Below are positions 1 to 15,400 of a DNA stretch of 64,000 nucleotides, piece after piece. This stretch comes from Epiperipatus broadwayi (Eukaryota; Onychophora; Udeonychophora; Euonychophora; Peripatidae), in the NCBI GenBank assembly GCA_028023455.1, contig JAQFVV010012508.1:1917877-1981876 (forward strand). The letters run 5' to 3'. Below the pieces are notes generated by a model. That model was not told the DNA's origin. It did not search any database and saw only the letters and a list, made by a program, of their open reading frames with translations. The position numbers were made by a program, and so were the translations under genes. Numbering within the stretch: position 1 is the stretch's first letter; each line of letters opens with the position of its first letter.

Positions 1-75
1 CGTCTTCGCAATCAAATTCCAGAGACCTTGCGGGCGACCAGTCAATCATGGTAAACGTCTTGGCCTTGCCTGCTA
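1..75. other. GC-richer patch in intron 7
   Basis: The first roughly 75 bases are clearly richer in G and C than the AT-rich flank. On the minus strand they read openly, with IDWSPARSLEFDCED as part of the peptide, but this does not match MED17. It is probably the edge of an unrecognised repeat. Confidence 0.3.
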
Positions 76-358
76 TAACTCATGAACTAATCTCTATATA
101 TATTTCTCATTATTTAGTTATCATCTACATTTACATTAATCAAATTAATAATAAGACATATGAATAATGGATATAGATCAAATGATAATTGTAATATAGA
201 AATTGTAAAATGTTTTTTAGAATTAGCCAATACTTTTATGTAAAATCCTATCTATTTGACAAATAAACTATAGCAACATAATTTACTGAAAATGAAAACA
301 CTGCAGATTTACTAAAATATACTATACTTAAGGAAAATATTATGTAATAGTTACTCAC

Positions 359-430
359 AGTGCTAGTAATTTGATTTCCAACAACAATATTAGGAAATGC
401 TGATTTTATACGAACAGCTTCTCTAGCCAG
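359..430 (-). CDS. MED17: MED17 exon 7 (last exon in window)
   Basis: The 72 nt code for residues 308-331, beginning LAREAVRIKSAFPNIVVGNQ. The acceptor is a strong polypyrimidine tract ending CAG at 433-431. The donor GTGAGT starts at 358, phase 0. Later exons are not in the window; bases 1-358 are intron 7. Confidence 0.93.
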
Positions 431-3400
431 CTGGAAAAAAAGGAAAAAAACGTTAAAAGCATAAAACCAATCAAAATTTATAATACTGTTAAAAATTTCA
501 TCCATAAATTTTTGAGTAGATATATATAGGAGAAAATAAACTTAAAACAAAATTCAATAGAGTGTAGTTCACTACAAAGAAAAGATTAACAATACTACAA
601 ATTAACTACAGCTTAGCACTGCTTTCAATCACGCAGGTCATACTCAGCACTAAATAGTCAGATATGACCTGCCTAGTCGGACACAGTGCTAAGTTGTAAT
701 TAATTTGTAGTATTGTTAATTTTTCCACTGTAGTGAACTATATATTAAATTATAAAATAAAAAAGAAAAGAAGTAAAATGTATAGAGTTACAAACTTATG
801 TTTAAAATATAGCAAAAAGCAAGTGATTTTTATTATAGAATGCTAAAATCATATAAGATTAAATTTGATTCATGATAATGGCCCAGTAAATTAGTTCCTA
901 CATTGTATATCTTGCAAAATTAAATTTTGGTGGTATTTTAATTATTATATATATATCACTTGAAATCTTAAACTGGATTCCAAGAGATTGTATAAGACCC
1001 AGAAAGAGACTACATGTGAGATGAATGGAAGAAATAAGAAAGTGTGCAGGGGTGATATGGAGAAGAGAAGATAAAGATCGGAGAAGATGGACTGAACTTG
1101 GAAGCCATTCATCCTGCAGTGGATTGATAATAGTTGTTGTTGATGAAGATGATGATATATATATCACTACTGATAAATTATCATTAAATATTACAAGAAA
1201 TATTTTGTAAATATATACAAAAAGATGGTGCAAACTAATTATCATTAACTACAAACTATTAACAATAAATTAAAAAAGATGGAACTAATAGATAATGCAC
1301 ATTGGTATTTCATGACTGGATTAAGAATTTGTTGCAGTAATCTAATTTTACTATTGAGATAAAAAACAAACAAACCAACAACTCATTGTTTGTTTAAGTT
1401 TAGCAACCAACAAATATGTAAGATTTGTACATTATTACTAAGAATGAGAATAAAGATTGGTAATTCTAAAACAGAAATTAATTACAAATACCCTGGTCAG
1501 ATTATTAATACAAATGAAAATATAATGGGTCAAATTAATCATAAAATCAAATTTGGATGGATTCCTTTTGGAGTATAAAAGAAAATAAGATTATGTATTT
1601 GAAAGGAAAGGTTTTTAAAAGATGTGTTTTAGCAGTTCTTACTTTAGTATCTGAGACTTGAATGCTTAACAGAAGAGCAATGAAGAGACTTTAGAACACA
1701 CAATGGAGTATGGAGAGTTACATGAAGGAGTATCAAGAAGTTTTATCAAAAGCAAAATATCTAGATGAGAAAACAAATAGGTATTATTGACTTCACTGAA
1801 AAAATTAAGAAATTGAAATGGAACTAAACTTGATATAATATAAAAAAAGATGATAAAAAATAGATAGTAGAAGTCTTAAATTGAATCCTAAGATATTGTA
1901 GAAGATATGAGATAAATCAATGAAATAATAAAATTTGTTTGCATGATGTGAAAAAAAGAACTCCAAAGGATCAGAGAAATTGGATAAAACCCAAAAAGAT
2001 CTTCATCCTGCAGTGGATCATCAATGATTAAATATGATGATGATGACCATTAACATTAGCATATTTAATGAATATCAATTTTTTCCACATAAAAATAAAG
2101 TCTGTCAATTATAACTCTTTACTATCATTACACCAATACAGACTGTCATAAATTATATCTATTCTAATAGGATTCAAAATGAAAGTAAAGTTATTTATGA
2201 CCATTAAAACTATATGTATAAACTAATTCATTATAGGATATAGTAAAAGATAGCATATTCAATTCATAGACATTTATTTTACTCTAAGTGATCAATATTT
2301 GCAAACTTTTATGTGTTTACTACATGCTAATAATCATTATCTTAGTCACGAATGAAAATTGGAATGCTTGAATACACATCTAACTGTCATTTTAATATAA
2401 ACACACACACACAAATTACTTCCAACTACATATTTTGAGCTACTGATCATCTTTGATTTGAATTTAACTATTTCCCTATTCACATTTAATATATGTAAAT
2501 ATAAAATCTGGTTGCAAGTTTGAGGAATCAAATAGTCATCTCTAGATTCTCTTCTCATTTTTCAGAAGGAAAAAAAATTAAAATTTAAATTCCAGAATGG
2601 CTTCAGATTTAAACATTAGATTATATTTTTTGTACCATACCTGCCATTTTATAATCATTCTTGATGATTGTTAGAACTTTGCTATACTGAAAATACCATT
2701 TTTAATATTTAATTAGGTGACATCAACAGATAATTGGCCAATTTGTGATTTTATATAACTTGTTTCCTCCAATCAAAAATTGCTCCATATGTGCACTCAG
2801 TTTGATCATGTGATGTTGGTTGCCTTCACTCTAACAAGCTTTGACTCTACCTCTGTAACCCTTCTAGATTGAGTCTTTAAAGTAGTCCATTTTATTTCTG
2901 GTTAAAATGAAAACTAAGAAATCAGACGATTTTCATTTTCGGTAGTCTTGTCTGTTTTTGGCAATATGAGAATCCATTTAATTCCATAAAGTAGAGCAAA
3001 TTGCTTCTTACTGTACAACTAAAGACAAAGTTGTTTGTAGATGGAAAAAATTTCATCAATTGTACACTTTTCCTTTAAAAAAATGTAGTCTTAATATATA
3101 TACATATAAACTTTCCCAGCAGGAATGTTATATTACAATCAAGAATAATACTTCAACACTGATTTATTAAGTAAATAAAATACTCTCAATCCAAAGCACA
3201 AGATTAAACTTTTTATGAGACAAGATCGGTAAGAGGATAAAGACGGCCTCATCTTTTCTCTCAAAAAATTTTACCTTCCGCTTTGGATTGAGAATACCTC
3301 ATCTTGATTACATATATATACATATAATTAATATTATTTTTGTTTGCTAGCTTTCACTGGAAAAGTGAAATGTATCCAGTTAATTTTGAATTACAACAAT

Positions 3401-6400
3401 CGATTAGGCACATTATCTAAGAACACAAAATATTCTTTTGCGCAGATAGGTTATAAAATATATAGAACGTATGTGATAAAACAGTTACGAAACATAGCTA
3501 TTAATATAATACAGTAATAAAGTCATTTTTTATTTGAAAATAAACTTTAAATCCATATTGGCATAGAAGATAATTTAAACAAATTTTGATGAATAACTAA
3601 AAATATATTAAACTATATTTAACAGCTAATTAGAAAAATAATTGCGGAACGCAGTATTATTTCTGCTTCAGTTAGGCTAAACTTAGAGCATATTGTTTCA
3701 AATGTTCAAAATATTGTTCTAAATTTTTTTTTTATATAAGAATTATATTATTATTTTATGCCATAACAATATTTAATACACTTAAAATTGAATGATTTTC
3801 TTTACCTGGGAAAAAAGTTCTTTACAGAAAAGAATATTTTGCGCCACTTCCAACTTTTGCTGCCAATGAGAATCTGTATTTAAAATACCTTGTGGATGTG
3901 GAATGGTTAATTTAGCATTGTATAATTCTTCTGTATCTACAATAATAATATTGCCAATATTGAATCCTTTTAATAATAAATAAATTAAGTCAATAAAAAA
4001 AAAAAGTTCCAAAGACATTTATATATTTAAACAAACAAACAACAACAAGAACATTCAACGTATAAAATTAAAGGAAAAAAAAAGGTTAATTTATTTCTCA
4101 TGATACTAATAATGATCAACTGTAATTATATATCATAATAAGTTCAAATATACAGTAATCCCCAATAAGATCCCAAGTCTTGATGTGTTTAACAAAATAC
4201 TGCATTTAATATGTTAAATATCACCATTTCATCATTTTCCATCATCAATGATTCATCGCAGAACAAAGGTCTCTTCAAGTTAAATCCACTTTCTCCAATT
4301 CCCAATCTCTCTTCTCCACATCTTATCAACAAACTTCCATATTTCATCCCATCTTATACGTCTTTTACAATCTCTTGAAATTCAATTTTAAAACTTAAAT
4401 TGTTCGCCTACTATCATCTCTTCTAGCAATATATTTAATCCAGATCCATTTCAGTCTCTTGATTCTTCCAATGGGATCAGTAACACCTGTTTGTGCTCTC
4501 ATCCATGTATTTTAATTTCAATCTCTTCTTGTTATTCTTAGAATACATCTTTCCATAATTTGTTGAGTGGTTTGAAGTTTCTACATTGCTATTTGATTAA
4601 ATATCTATATTTCACATCCATAAATAAGAACTGGCAAAATTATTAAAAATCTTCCTTTTCAAATGCATAAGCATATTTCTTTTTAATATTAGATTCTAAC
4701 ATTCCATCAAAGTTTAATTCTATTTCACCCACGGTGAGTTCATCCGTATTAATCACATGACCAAGATATTTGCAGTTATTAAATTCTACCAATGCATGTT
4801 TATCAATCTTTCGGATAAAATCTATTAAACATTATTTTAGTCTTTTTAACCGTGAATCCTTTTTTTTTACTTTCAGTTCATAACTTTTACAACATTTCCT
4901 GAAACCCTAAAGCATTGTCTTCAAAAATACTCCCATTGCTTGCCTGAACATCCATTTACTTTTATTCCTTACCTTTCTATTTTAAGCTACAAATACCCGC
5001 TGTAAAAAGTTTTGGAGATATGGAAGCTAAAAACCAGTCCGGGGATAGGGATATTCTGAAAAGCTTGTTAAGAGCTACTGGCAAGCTCATTAGATAGTAT
5101 ATATTAATATAGTATCATCGCAAAATCAAACCAATACTGTTGTATTTTGAGAAATATTTTTCAGAATATAATACCCTGGATCTATATCTTGATGATCCAA
5201 TGCTTCAATCACTATAGGTATATTTATAGAATAAAATGCCATTTCTTAATCTATAAATCCAAATCATAATGGCAATTCATATTCATTAGTTTTTTCCTAT
5301 AATTTCTTTCAATACATGGATGAGATCCACTGCACAAATTTTTAAATCCAGTTCGTTTTTTTATTTGATTAGAACCCAATGTTCATTTCGGATGAGTTGT
5401 TATTATCTTAATAAAGATTTTGTAAAGAAATGTTCTTCTTTATCACTTTTCTTAAATATGAATAGTACTACTGCATACTTCCAATCATCTAGTCTTTCTT
5501 TATCATTTAGACCTTTAGTAATTATCATTACTAGCAATTTTTCTATTTCTTGGAGCTTTTCCCTTCTTCATAATTTAATTGCATATCTCACCTCTCGATT
5601 TACAGTATTTGGCTATTCAAAAAATGGGGATACTTTGATTTCTTGTTTTTTATTATTATGAAATTTTTTATTATAAAACTTTTCAACATTATAACATTTC
5701 TCTTTTTGGTAATAGTTCCAGCCAAAACAACTTTTCTTCCAATATCAAGATGTTGTTTTACATTTTTGAGACTTTTATTTTCTTCTATAGCTTTCCTTAT
5801 CAATTATACTTTCTTATATTATTAGTAACTCTTTTTCATATCATTTTCCATAACTTTAGATATTCAATTTTTCCCAATTGTTAATTTAAAATATATATAT
5901 ATATTTCCTCTTTTCTTCATATATTGTCTTGTTCTCAGTAGAAAATTTATTCGTAAATTGCTGTTTTTTTTGTACCAGCTGTCTTTGTTGCAGTTTTTGG
6001 TAAACTACCAGTTTTATCTTCTTATTGATCTCAGTTACGTATGAACCATCTTAAAAGTCTGTCAATATTTTAATATGATTATCAAGTCTAATCTGAATTC
6101 ATTATAAGGTTTCTGAAGATATCATTTGTTAATACTATCTTCCAGATCTAGTTTTGCATTAATTCATATCTTAACACCTCATTAATTCATGATCAGTTCA
6201 GGGTAGTCAATCTATTTAATAACATTGTAATCTTAAAATACAAATTTTCCACTGATCAATATGTAATTTTATTCTATTGTATCTTCAATTGAATGCTTTT
6301 TCTGCCAATTTCTCATTTCTATCACTATAACCAAATATACTCACTACACTTTCATTTTTTTAATCATTTATCAATTCTAGTATTAAAGTCTCCCACAACA

Positions 6401-9400
6401 ATTTTAAAATATTGCTTGGTCAGAACAAAAGAACTTTGTATATCTAAATAATAATCCTCATTTTTTCATAACAATAAAAACTTGTTGGGGCATAAACTAA
6501 ATTTGGTTTTTTTTCATTAATTTAAGTAAATCAACTTTGCCATTTTTTCTGATATACCATCAATCCCTACAATGTTGTTGCGCCTTTTTATTTAAAATGA
6601 ATCTCATTTCACTTTTGCTTCTAATATTTTTGCTTTTGAAACACTTTTTAAATATCTTTTCTATCAAGATCACACTGTCCAAAAATGTCCCATTTAATAT
6701 TAGATACTTCTTCCAATTAGCGCAATCCTCTTTCACTTGAAAGTAATCTGCAGTTGTAGGCATCTAAGTAAAAGATTGTTATAGAATGGCAACATAGGTC
6801 CACAATCAGGGGATTCTTAGCACTCTCTGTCTTAGATTACTAACCCTTGACTAGATTGGTATTCTACATCCTCCTGGGAATAAAGGCCATAATTAATTTT
6901 TGTCTGTCATGATTATAAACATCTATTTTAGCGATTAAGCCAATGCACATGCGCTTTAAAATAAATTATAAATGAATACTCTCAATTTTTCCAGACACGA
7001 GATATAGTATTTTAGAAAGAATGGAATGAATCCACCCATTCTTTCGACCCAAACGTTTATGTATGGGCAAATCTTAAGTGTGTGGAAATGAGAGCATGAA
7101 GGTGTTAAACGATCACTTTAAATTACATTTGTTATGTTTGAACGAATGAATACTATATCCCGTGTCTGGAAAAATTGAGAGTATTCATTTATAATTTATC
7201 TTTAAAGCGCACGTGCATTGGCTTAATCGCTAATAACATTATTACATAAAAAACATAGTGCTATATAAAATAAACATCTATTTTAAAAATCATTTTCTCA
7301 CACAGTCATTAGATCTGCAAAAAAACTTAATGATATTTCTAAATAGGGGTCTCTAAATATATAATCTTTGAAATAAAATTTTTGTCCCAACCGTTAGTGA
7401 TTATATTGCCTTGAAAAAAGTTCACAATTAAAGATTAACGGGTTTTTTTTAGCTTTCTCTGTCAGGACTTGACTAAAAAAAAACAAAAACAAATGAAAAA
7501 GAAAATTGAAATCAAAATTGCTGTATGTATAGTTAAATGAGGAAAATCTTGTTTCAAAAGCACACTATTTTATTGTTGCAATTAATTTGGGGGCATGACT
7601 GATGAAGCATGAAAGATTCATGATGACCTCGCTCTACACTAATTTAAGTGACTGAAAAAAGGAAAAGACAATTTGTATCCGAAACAGCATCTAACTTTTG
7701 ATGAACAGACATATTATCCTAAAGGCACGAGGAAGTACTCTTGGTAGGCATTGTTCACCGGCTATAGTTAATCCTCATACATGACGGTCATTCTACTCTG
7801 CAACACATATCAGATGACCAGTGATATACTAGTTAAATTTTAAATATGGTCCCTCTGCTTTACATAATTTCATATATATTCATCAATTTCTATGATGACA
7901 ATATTAAAACAAAAATGGTAAATAAAAAAAAATTAATAAAATGCTTTGATGATGATATGATTGTATAATTTTATGCTGACATTGAATTCAAAGAAAATCA
8001 CATTTCCTTGAGAAACATCAAAATTTGTATATAAATTTTTAAATTTGTTTAAACAGATTGCAGTATGAATTGAAAAAAAAGGTTAGGGACGAATGCTGAC
8101 CACGATTATTGTTATACTTTCTCTAATTTTTAAAGTTATACGTTTACTTTTTAAATTCTAAGACATTCAAATTTGAAAAGATACAAAACACTATTTTTAA
8201 ATTCAACATCTTAATATTCTAATCAAATTCAAAACTAAAAATCATAATATATCTATTTCATATACCTTCTAAGATAGTTACTTGAATGTAACTGACACCT
8301 TCCAAATCACTTGGAATAGTAACTTTCAACGCAGAACGTTGCACAACTGAGCTTGTTGAAGAAGTCTGGTTAGGAATAAGATCGTCTCCTTTACTTACTT
8401 CAAAAGTGCCGCCTTGCCAAAACCTAGAGCCCGCTAAAAGGATGAAAAATTCTATATACCAACCATAGACCAACAATTAATATAAATATCATTTAATAAT
8501 AAAATTAGTTTATTTACAATATAAAACATATAAATAGATATATTATGAATAAGAGTATAGAATTTTTTCCCCCAATATTATATAAATTTGTTAGAATATT
8601 TACAAATCAAACATTTAAAATAACCAAATGTACTTTTTTCTCCTATTGTTTTTATCAATACAGTTTAAAAATTTAAACATAGTCTATCAAGTGTTTAGTA
8701 GGCACCAAATGTGAATGATTAAATGTGGAAGATCTTCAAATGTGCTATATTTATATTTGCTAATCATGAAGAAGAATTTCAAAATTTAGTATCTGGTTTC
8801 AAGGATTTGATACCAAACAATGGAGTATCTTTATTAAACAGGCAAAACTCACTATACGTATTGCCACTCAGTGCAAGCCAAAGTAATCAATTGATGCCAG
8901 AAGGCTTGTGCATAAAATCCCCATCTAGTGCCTCCTCATCAAATATCCCCAGACTAGTTTCTGGCTTGTGGCTTTCGTGAAGAGCCTTGGATCTGAGAGG
9001 ACTGCACCTAGATCTTAGGATCTAATGCAATCCTCCAGAAGCCATCTTTTATCTCTATTTAACTACAGAACTATGAGACTTAAACTGAAAACACTATAAT
9101 ATTTACAATCCAAGCTCATTAAGAATATATTATGTAGTAATTTCAATAAGTAAGATTTTATTTCCGGTAACTGATGATTCTCCTGAGATGAATAGCACCT
9201 GGAAATCAGGTGTACTGATAAATTTTACATATAAAAAACAAATGATTTAGATATTTAAAAAAATATAAAATTAATATTAATCCATATTTTATTTATTATT
9301 TAATTATATATTATTTTTTTCCTTTATATTCATAAGACTCTAATATAAATAAATAAAACATAAAAAGAATTAGCAATTTATAGCAAAATAATGTAAAAAA

Positions 9401-12400
9401 ATATTATTTATTAATTAATCATTATTGTTAATGTAATTTGTATTAATTTTAAATTAAGCCTTAACACCAGTCAAAAGTGAATAATATTTTTGCATTTATG
9501 AATATTACAATTCACATTCCTATTATAAATATTTTGTCTTAGATTAATTCAAGAAAAAGATTTAATCTTTGGCTTAAATTTAGAGACACTTTATTCCTTC
9601 CTTAAGAGTAGAACTGGATTTTTATCAAGTGCTGATTAAATGTAAGTTTAAAAAAAAACGTGTTTTTTTATTTTATTTTATTTTAATAAATGGCAATACT
9701 ATTTCAAAATACGGATAAAAGATTTCAAATCAAAGACTGAAGTGTAACGTTTTAAAAAACTGTGACTTATGAGTTATATATAAAAAAAATATAACAAAGA
9801 TTAATTGCTTTTATTTACAGCACAATCTATTTTTTTTTGATTGTCTTTAAAAAAAAAAAAAAAACTGCAAATGAAAAGGACTTAAATGAACTCAAAAGGA
9901 AAAAGATTTTATTTAAAAAAAAAAAGGCTTAGGATTGCAATAGTATTCAGCAATTTTTAATATTGGTTGTATTATAGTCTTGTGACAATTTGGGCATTTT
10001 AATATACGGAAAATTCTTCAAAGGGAAATAATTTGCAAACTTAGATGCTAGTGAGGGCAAAAAAAAATACATTCACAAACCAAAGTCCCCCCCCCCAAAA
10101 AAAAAAAAAAGAGAACTAAAACATAATTAAGATTCAATTTCTAAAATTGTATATGCTGTATTAAATAATTTATAAACGTAATATTTATTTTTTAAAGTAC
10201 TACCTTGTATTTAAAAAGTCTACCCCCTCCCCCCCCCAAAAAAAAAATAGGTTAAAAAATGAGACTATAAAAAAGGATTAATAAATTTTTCTTAACTTCA
10301 TTTCACAATATCTTTACAGAAAAAATTAATTATGAATAGTTCATCTAGAAAGAATGAAATTTCAAAATATATTCATCTCTAAAGTAGATCACCATTTTTA
10401 AAAACTGATTAATTCATTGTAGAGTGAGTCTATCGGTAATTACTCCAGTTTATCTTCTTTATATCAATCCATGAAAATTCCTTATCTCATCCAACCATTT
10501 GACTCATAATTGTTTACAATCTTTTAAAATTCATTTAAAAAGTCTTCAATTATTCATCTCTTCTGACAATATATTCAGGTCACTACATTTCAGTGTTAAT
10601 TTTTCAATGATACATATTTGTTCTCTTATCCATGTACTTCATTTTATTATTTCATTGTTAATCATATCACAAACGTATCAATACTTTGGTGTGCAGTCAG
10701 GAGTTTTTTCATTGCTCTTTTATTACATGTAATGGACATTTTTCAAATCTGTAAGCATATTTTCTTTTAAGCTTAAATTATTTATCCATTCAAGTTAATA
10801 TTATGATTAATTTCATTACCTATGTGATCATAGCATTTATAGTTGTTTTTTTTTTTTTTAATTTATTACTATCAATTTTTAATTCCTCCTTTTTTTAAAA
10901 ACTACTAAACATTATTTTAGTATTCTTTTTAGCATTTAGCTATAGTTCTACTTTTTTGCTTACTAGAAAAAACAATCACATTATTAGCGAAATCTGACTA
11001 GGTTAGGTAATATTCAATTATTCTTATTCCCCTCACTTATTTTGGAATAGCATATAAACCTATTCATGAAAGAATAAAGTCTGAATACGTTACCGAGATA
11101 ATTCACAATCAACATCTTGAAAGTGCTTGCAAAAAATGTACACCATTCGTTATATCAACGTCAATCTACTCTGTCAGATAAAATTATGATCCTTAATCGG
11201 ACAAAATAGACTGACATTGATATCCCAATAAATTGATGTATTTACAAATTCTATTAAATGATTCTAAGGAGATTCTAACTTGTGAATTACCATAGTAATG
11301 TATTCAGTCATGTTTGTTCCATGATAGAATATTGAACATGAAAAATAAGAAAATACAACAGTCAAAAGCAGCAAGGTTACGGTTGATAGTGTTAAGTTTT
11401 GCCCCCCCCCCCCCCCCCCCAATAAAGAAGCTAGGCAGCAACAAATAAAATTAAAAAATGAAAATACTAATACTTTTATTTACAAGATAGTTAAAAAATG
11501 TAACAAAACAACCTAAAAATAATTATAGATATAAAAACTTTTTAAAATTACTAGTCGTCGGGGAATATTAGTCGGAAGAATTTAATTATGTTCAATTAAG
11601 AATTTATAGAGTTTTCTTTAAGCATATAATTTTAGAAATTTTTAAAGTTTTAGATTGAATATTAAGATAAATGGCAATCTCAGAAGTCATTTTTCGATTT
11701 GGAACTATCAGTTATTTTCTACAACTAATCATCGACAAATGTTTAAAGCAGCAGTTGAAAACAAATTTTTATAAAACTAATGTTTAACAGATGTGAATTG
11801 TCTAGAGAAATTTGAATAAATGCAAAGAGAAATAAAAGAGTTTTGGTTACGATCATTTAGGCTAGAAAGAATCAGCAAAAGCATATGGAATAGAAAAAAT
11901 AATTTTATGAATAAAAATAATACGGATGACATTTTTTGAAGGCTGTGATGTCTCAATAGCCATAACACTAAAATAAAGCACCGATTTAAAACATCTGCTG
12001 CAGTGGATCATATCCATCCTAAAATACATTATAATGATAGTTATATATATATAATAACAATAAAAACAATAAATATAACGGTAATAAACTATTATATACA
12101 GTCTTTCAATCCTCAGAAGTACGTTAGATTAATTCCTTAACCTGCCTCAACTGCCATTAGACTCAAAACAAAATGAAAGCAAACGTCATCAACTCAAATC
12201 CCATGAATCCCGCCCGAATTTTAACGTTAGCAGCTTGTCTATTAATTAAATTCATTTTATTCCTATTTATTAAGATTGCCTCCTTAATTTTTCTTTCATT
12301 CTGGTTTCTCTCTTCATGAAGAATCTTAACACTTTCAATATCAAACTTAAATTTATATTTACGTCCTTTCATGATCCAAGACATCTGACATAGTCATTAG

Positions 12401-15400
12401 ATCACTATTACTTTTACTTGTTTATTTAACAATTCATGCTTCTTTAATCTTTTTTCAATATTGTGAAAAGTAAAAGTAATAGTGATTTAATGACTGCTTC
12501 GGTTTTCTTGGATCATGAAAGGACACGCAAATATAAATTTAAGTTTGATATTGAAAGTGTCAAGATTCTTCGTGAAGAGAGAACCATAATAAAAGAAAAA
12601 TTAAGGAGGTAATTTTAAAAAATAAGAATAAAATGAATTTAATTAATAGACAAGCTGCTAACATTAAAATTCGGGATTCATGGGATTTGAGTTGATGATG
12701 TTTGCTTCCATTTTGTTTTGAATCTAATGGCAGTTGAGGCAGGTTAAGGAATTAAGCGAAAGTACTTCTGCGGATTGAAAGACTGTATATCATAGTTTAT
12801 TACTGTTATATTTATTATTTTTATTGTTATTACAATAGTTTTTTAATTAACGGATATTTTATTTGTATTATATATATAATTAAGAGAATTAAATTACTCT
12901 CCTTCAGGTTAAGATCAATAACATTCTATATGTTAATAAAGAGTCAAAGGAAAATGAATCCATTTACTTTTTAAGGTTTTTATGTTTAAAAATTTACATT
13001 TGTCAACATCAGTGGAAAATCATAGTGGCTTGATATAACAGTCAGATGAAAACATGAACTGACTAAAAACCAATTACCCAAGGATGGAGACAAAACCTCA
13101 CTTTTAATAAACAAATTAATAAATGTAAACATGAAAATATTATAGCTTAACATATATTTTAATTAAGAAGAATAAGCCATTCCACAGCACACCATGAATA
13201 AATAACATTTTGTATGTTAATGAAACAAGAGTAGAATGAATCCATCTATTCTTTAAATTGTTAATGTTTAAAAGCTCACATTTGTCAACAATGGTGGAAA
13301 ATCCAGAATAGGCTTAATATACCAGCCAGATAAAAATTTGGCATTAATAATTGTTAACTAGATAGAAAAAGTAGTTAAAGATTTTATTTAAGTGCAAGTT
13401 AGGAGAGAAGTGGAAATCAGTTGAAGCAATAAGTTTATCAATGCCAGTGAGAAGAGATGAAAAAAGATAAAAATAGAAAAAAGAAAATGAAATGGATGTT
13501 TACTAAGAAGTGTGAATAATAATAATAATAAAAAAAAACGCAAAATAATTTTTTTTTGATATGACATTAAAAAAAAAGGGGACAGATAATATTGACATAT
13601 ACTTACATAATTAATTAAAATATGTTATATATATATTAAGGCTATCACCTTAAGACTGCGCCTGATCTTCGATAATATGTTATATAAATATCAAGTACAT
13701 TTACTGCAATGTTAAGTGAGTAAATTTAATGTATAAATAAAAAATATAGATATGCATAAATCTTAACATGTTCCAAAAATAAAATTTTCACCTGTTTTAT
13801 AGCATAAATCCCCTCGAATACTGTTACCAACTTTTTTCAATCTCCAGTTTTGCCTCAGCCTTAATAATTCCAAATGAAAATCAGACACACTTCGAGATAT
13901 ATTCATTTCGAATTGAGATTTACGCAATCGTTCAGCTCCGCTAATCAAAATAGATGCAGCTCCCGCTAAAGTCTAAAATCAATTACAATTTATTAATATT
14001 TCTGGACATTACAAATCAATATATCTATGTACTAGCAAAGGTGAGCATTATTATTATTAAAAAAAAAAAACAATTCTTATTTCATATTAGAGAATTACAT
14101 AAAAAGAGAAATACACTTGTATGTACAGAAAAACGTCATTGACACAAGTCTGGATAAGCTTGGATAAAGATGATGACTATTACAGTTTGAGCTATTTGTT
14201 AAATTTGAAAATATCTATTTGTATATAGGAAAAAGACAGTAAAAATGATAAAAAAAATACTAATGCATATTACCTAAGAGATATATATATATAAATTACA
14301 TTCAACCTATACAAATAAAATTATAAAATGAATTAAAATCAAATTTCAAAACATATATATGAGGGCCGAAATGAAATTTATTATCTCTTACTGTATTAAT
14401 TGAAAAGTTTATGAATGTGGAAATGCATCCTTGAGAAAACTAATATAGGTGATTTTAGCGAAAGACATTTTATTTATCATATGATAATGCAAGAAAAAAC
14501 TGATTCCATCAATATACATGCATGCTTAGCAAAGAGTTATTTTATAGTTTCAGAAGTTGCCTCATAAATAGCTCCATGATTGAAAAATGCTGGGTAATGG
14601 TTAGCCATTTGCAAAACACGAAGTCAGACATATTCCATTTGAAGAGTAGATTAAGGCAACAGCTAATTCTAATGAAATTTATATTAATCGTAATATTTTT
14701 TGAGGGCATGTTTGAAAGATTAGCGTGAAATTTAATATAATTTTAGAATTTAGAAAAGAATTTTACAAATAAAACTCACATTAGCTATAAGATAAAATAT
14801 TTTAGGATTATATTGAATTTCAAAAATCTTACACATTTCACTTTTCAGCAAAAAAACTTATTATTGATTACAGTTTCGACTGTACCATGCAGTCTTCATC
14901 AGATCTTACTCTATCTTTTAACTTTCTCTATCCTCCATCTTACTCTAGTATGATACTCTTTGATTTAAAGATATGGACAGATGTATGGGCTAATCTCAGA
15001 TTATTGTATAGATATTAAATTTAAAATAAAAGTGAGTCACCAAAAGCTATATAATCAAAAGGCTTAAATACCATGATTATGATATCTCTTATTAATAAAC
15101 CTCTAGATCATCTCTTATTAATAAGTTTCTAGAAATAAGGTACAGTGTGTTAAATTGTCTTAACTATGTTGAAATGCATTATTATTATTATGAAGTCTGC
15201 TGTATATGCATTGTAATGAAAGATGAAGTTTTAAACTGTAACCTGTCCATACTTTAATGTGATAAATATATAACAAAAACTTAATGAGTAGCAAAGAGAT
15301 GGGAATTACTAAGGTTAACCAGTGATTATATATATGACGATAAATGTGTATTATCGCTGAGAAGCATATGTATGTGTGTAGCTTGAACTAGATCATATGA

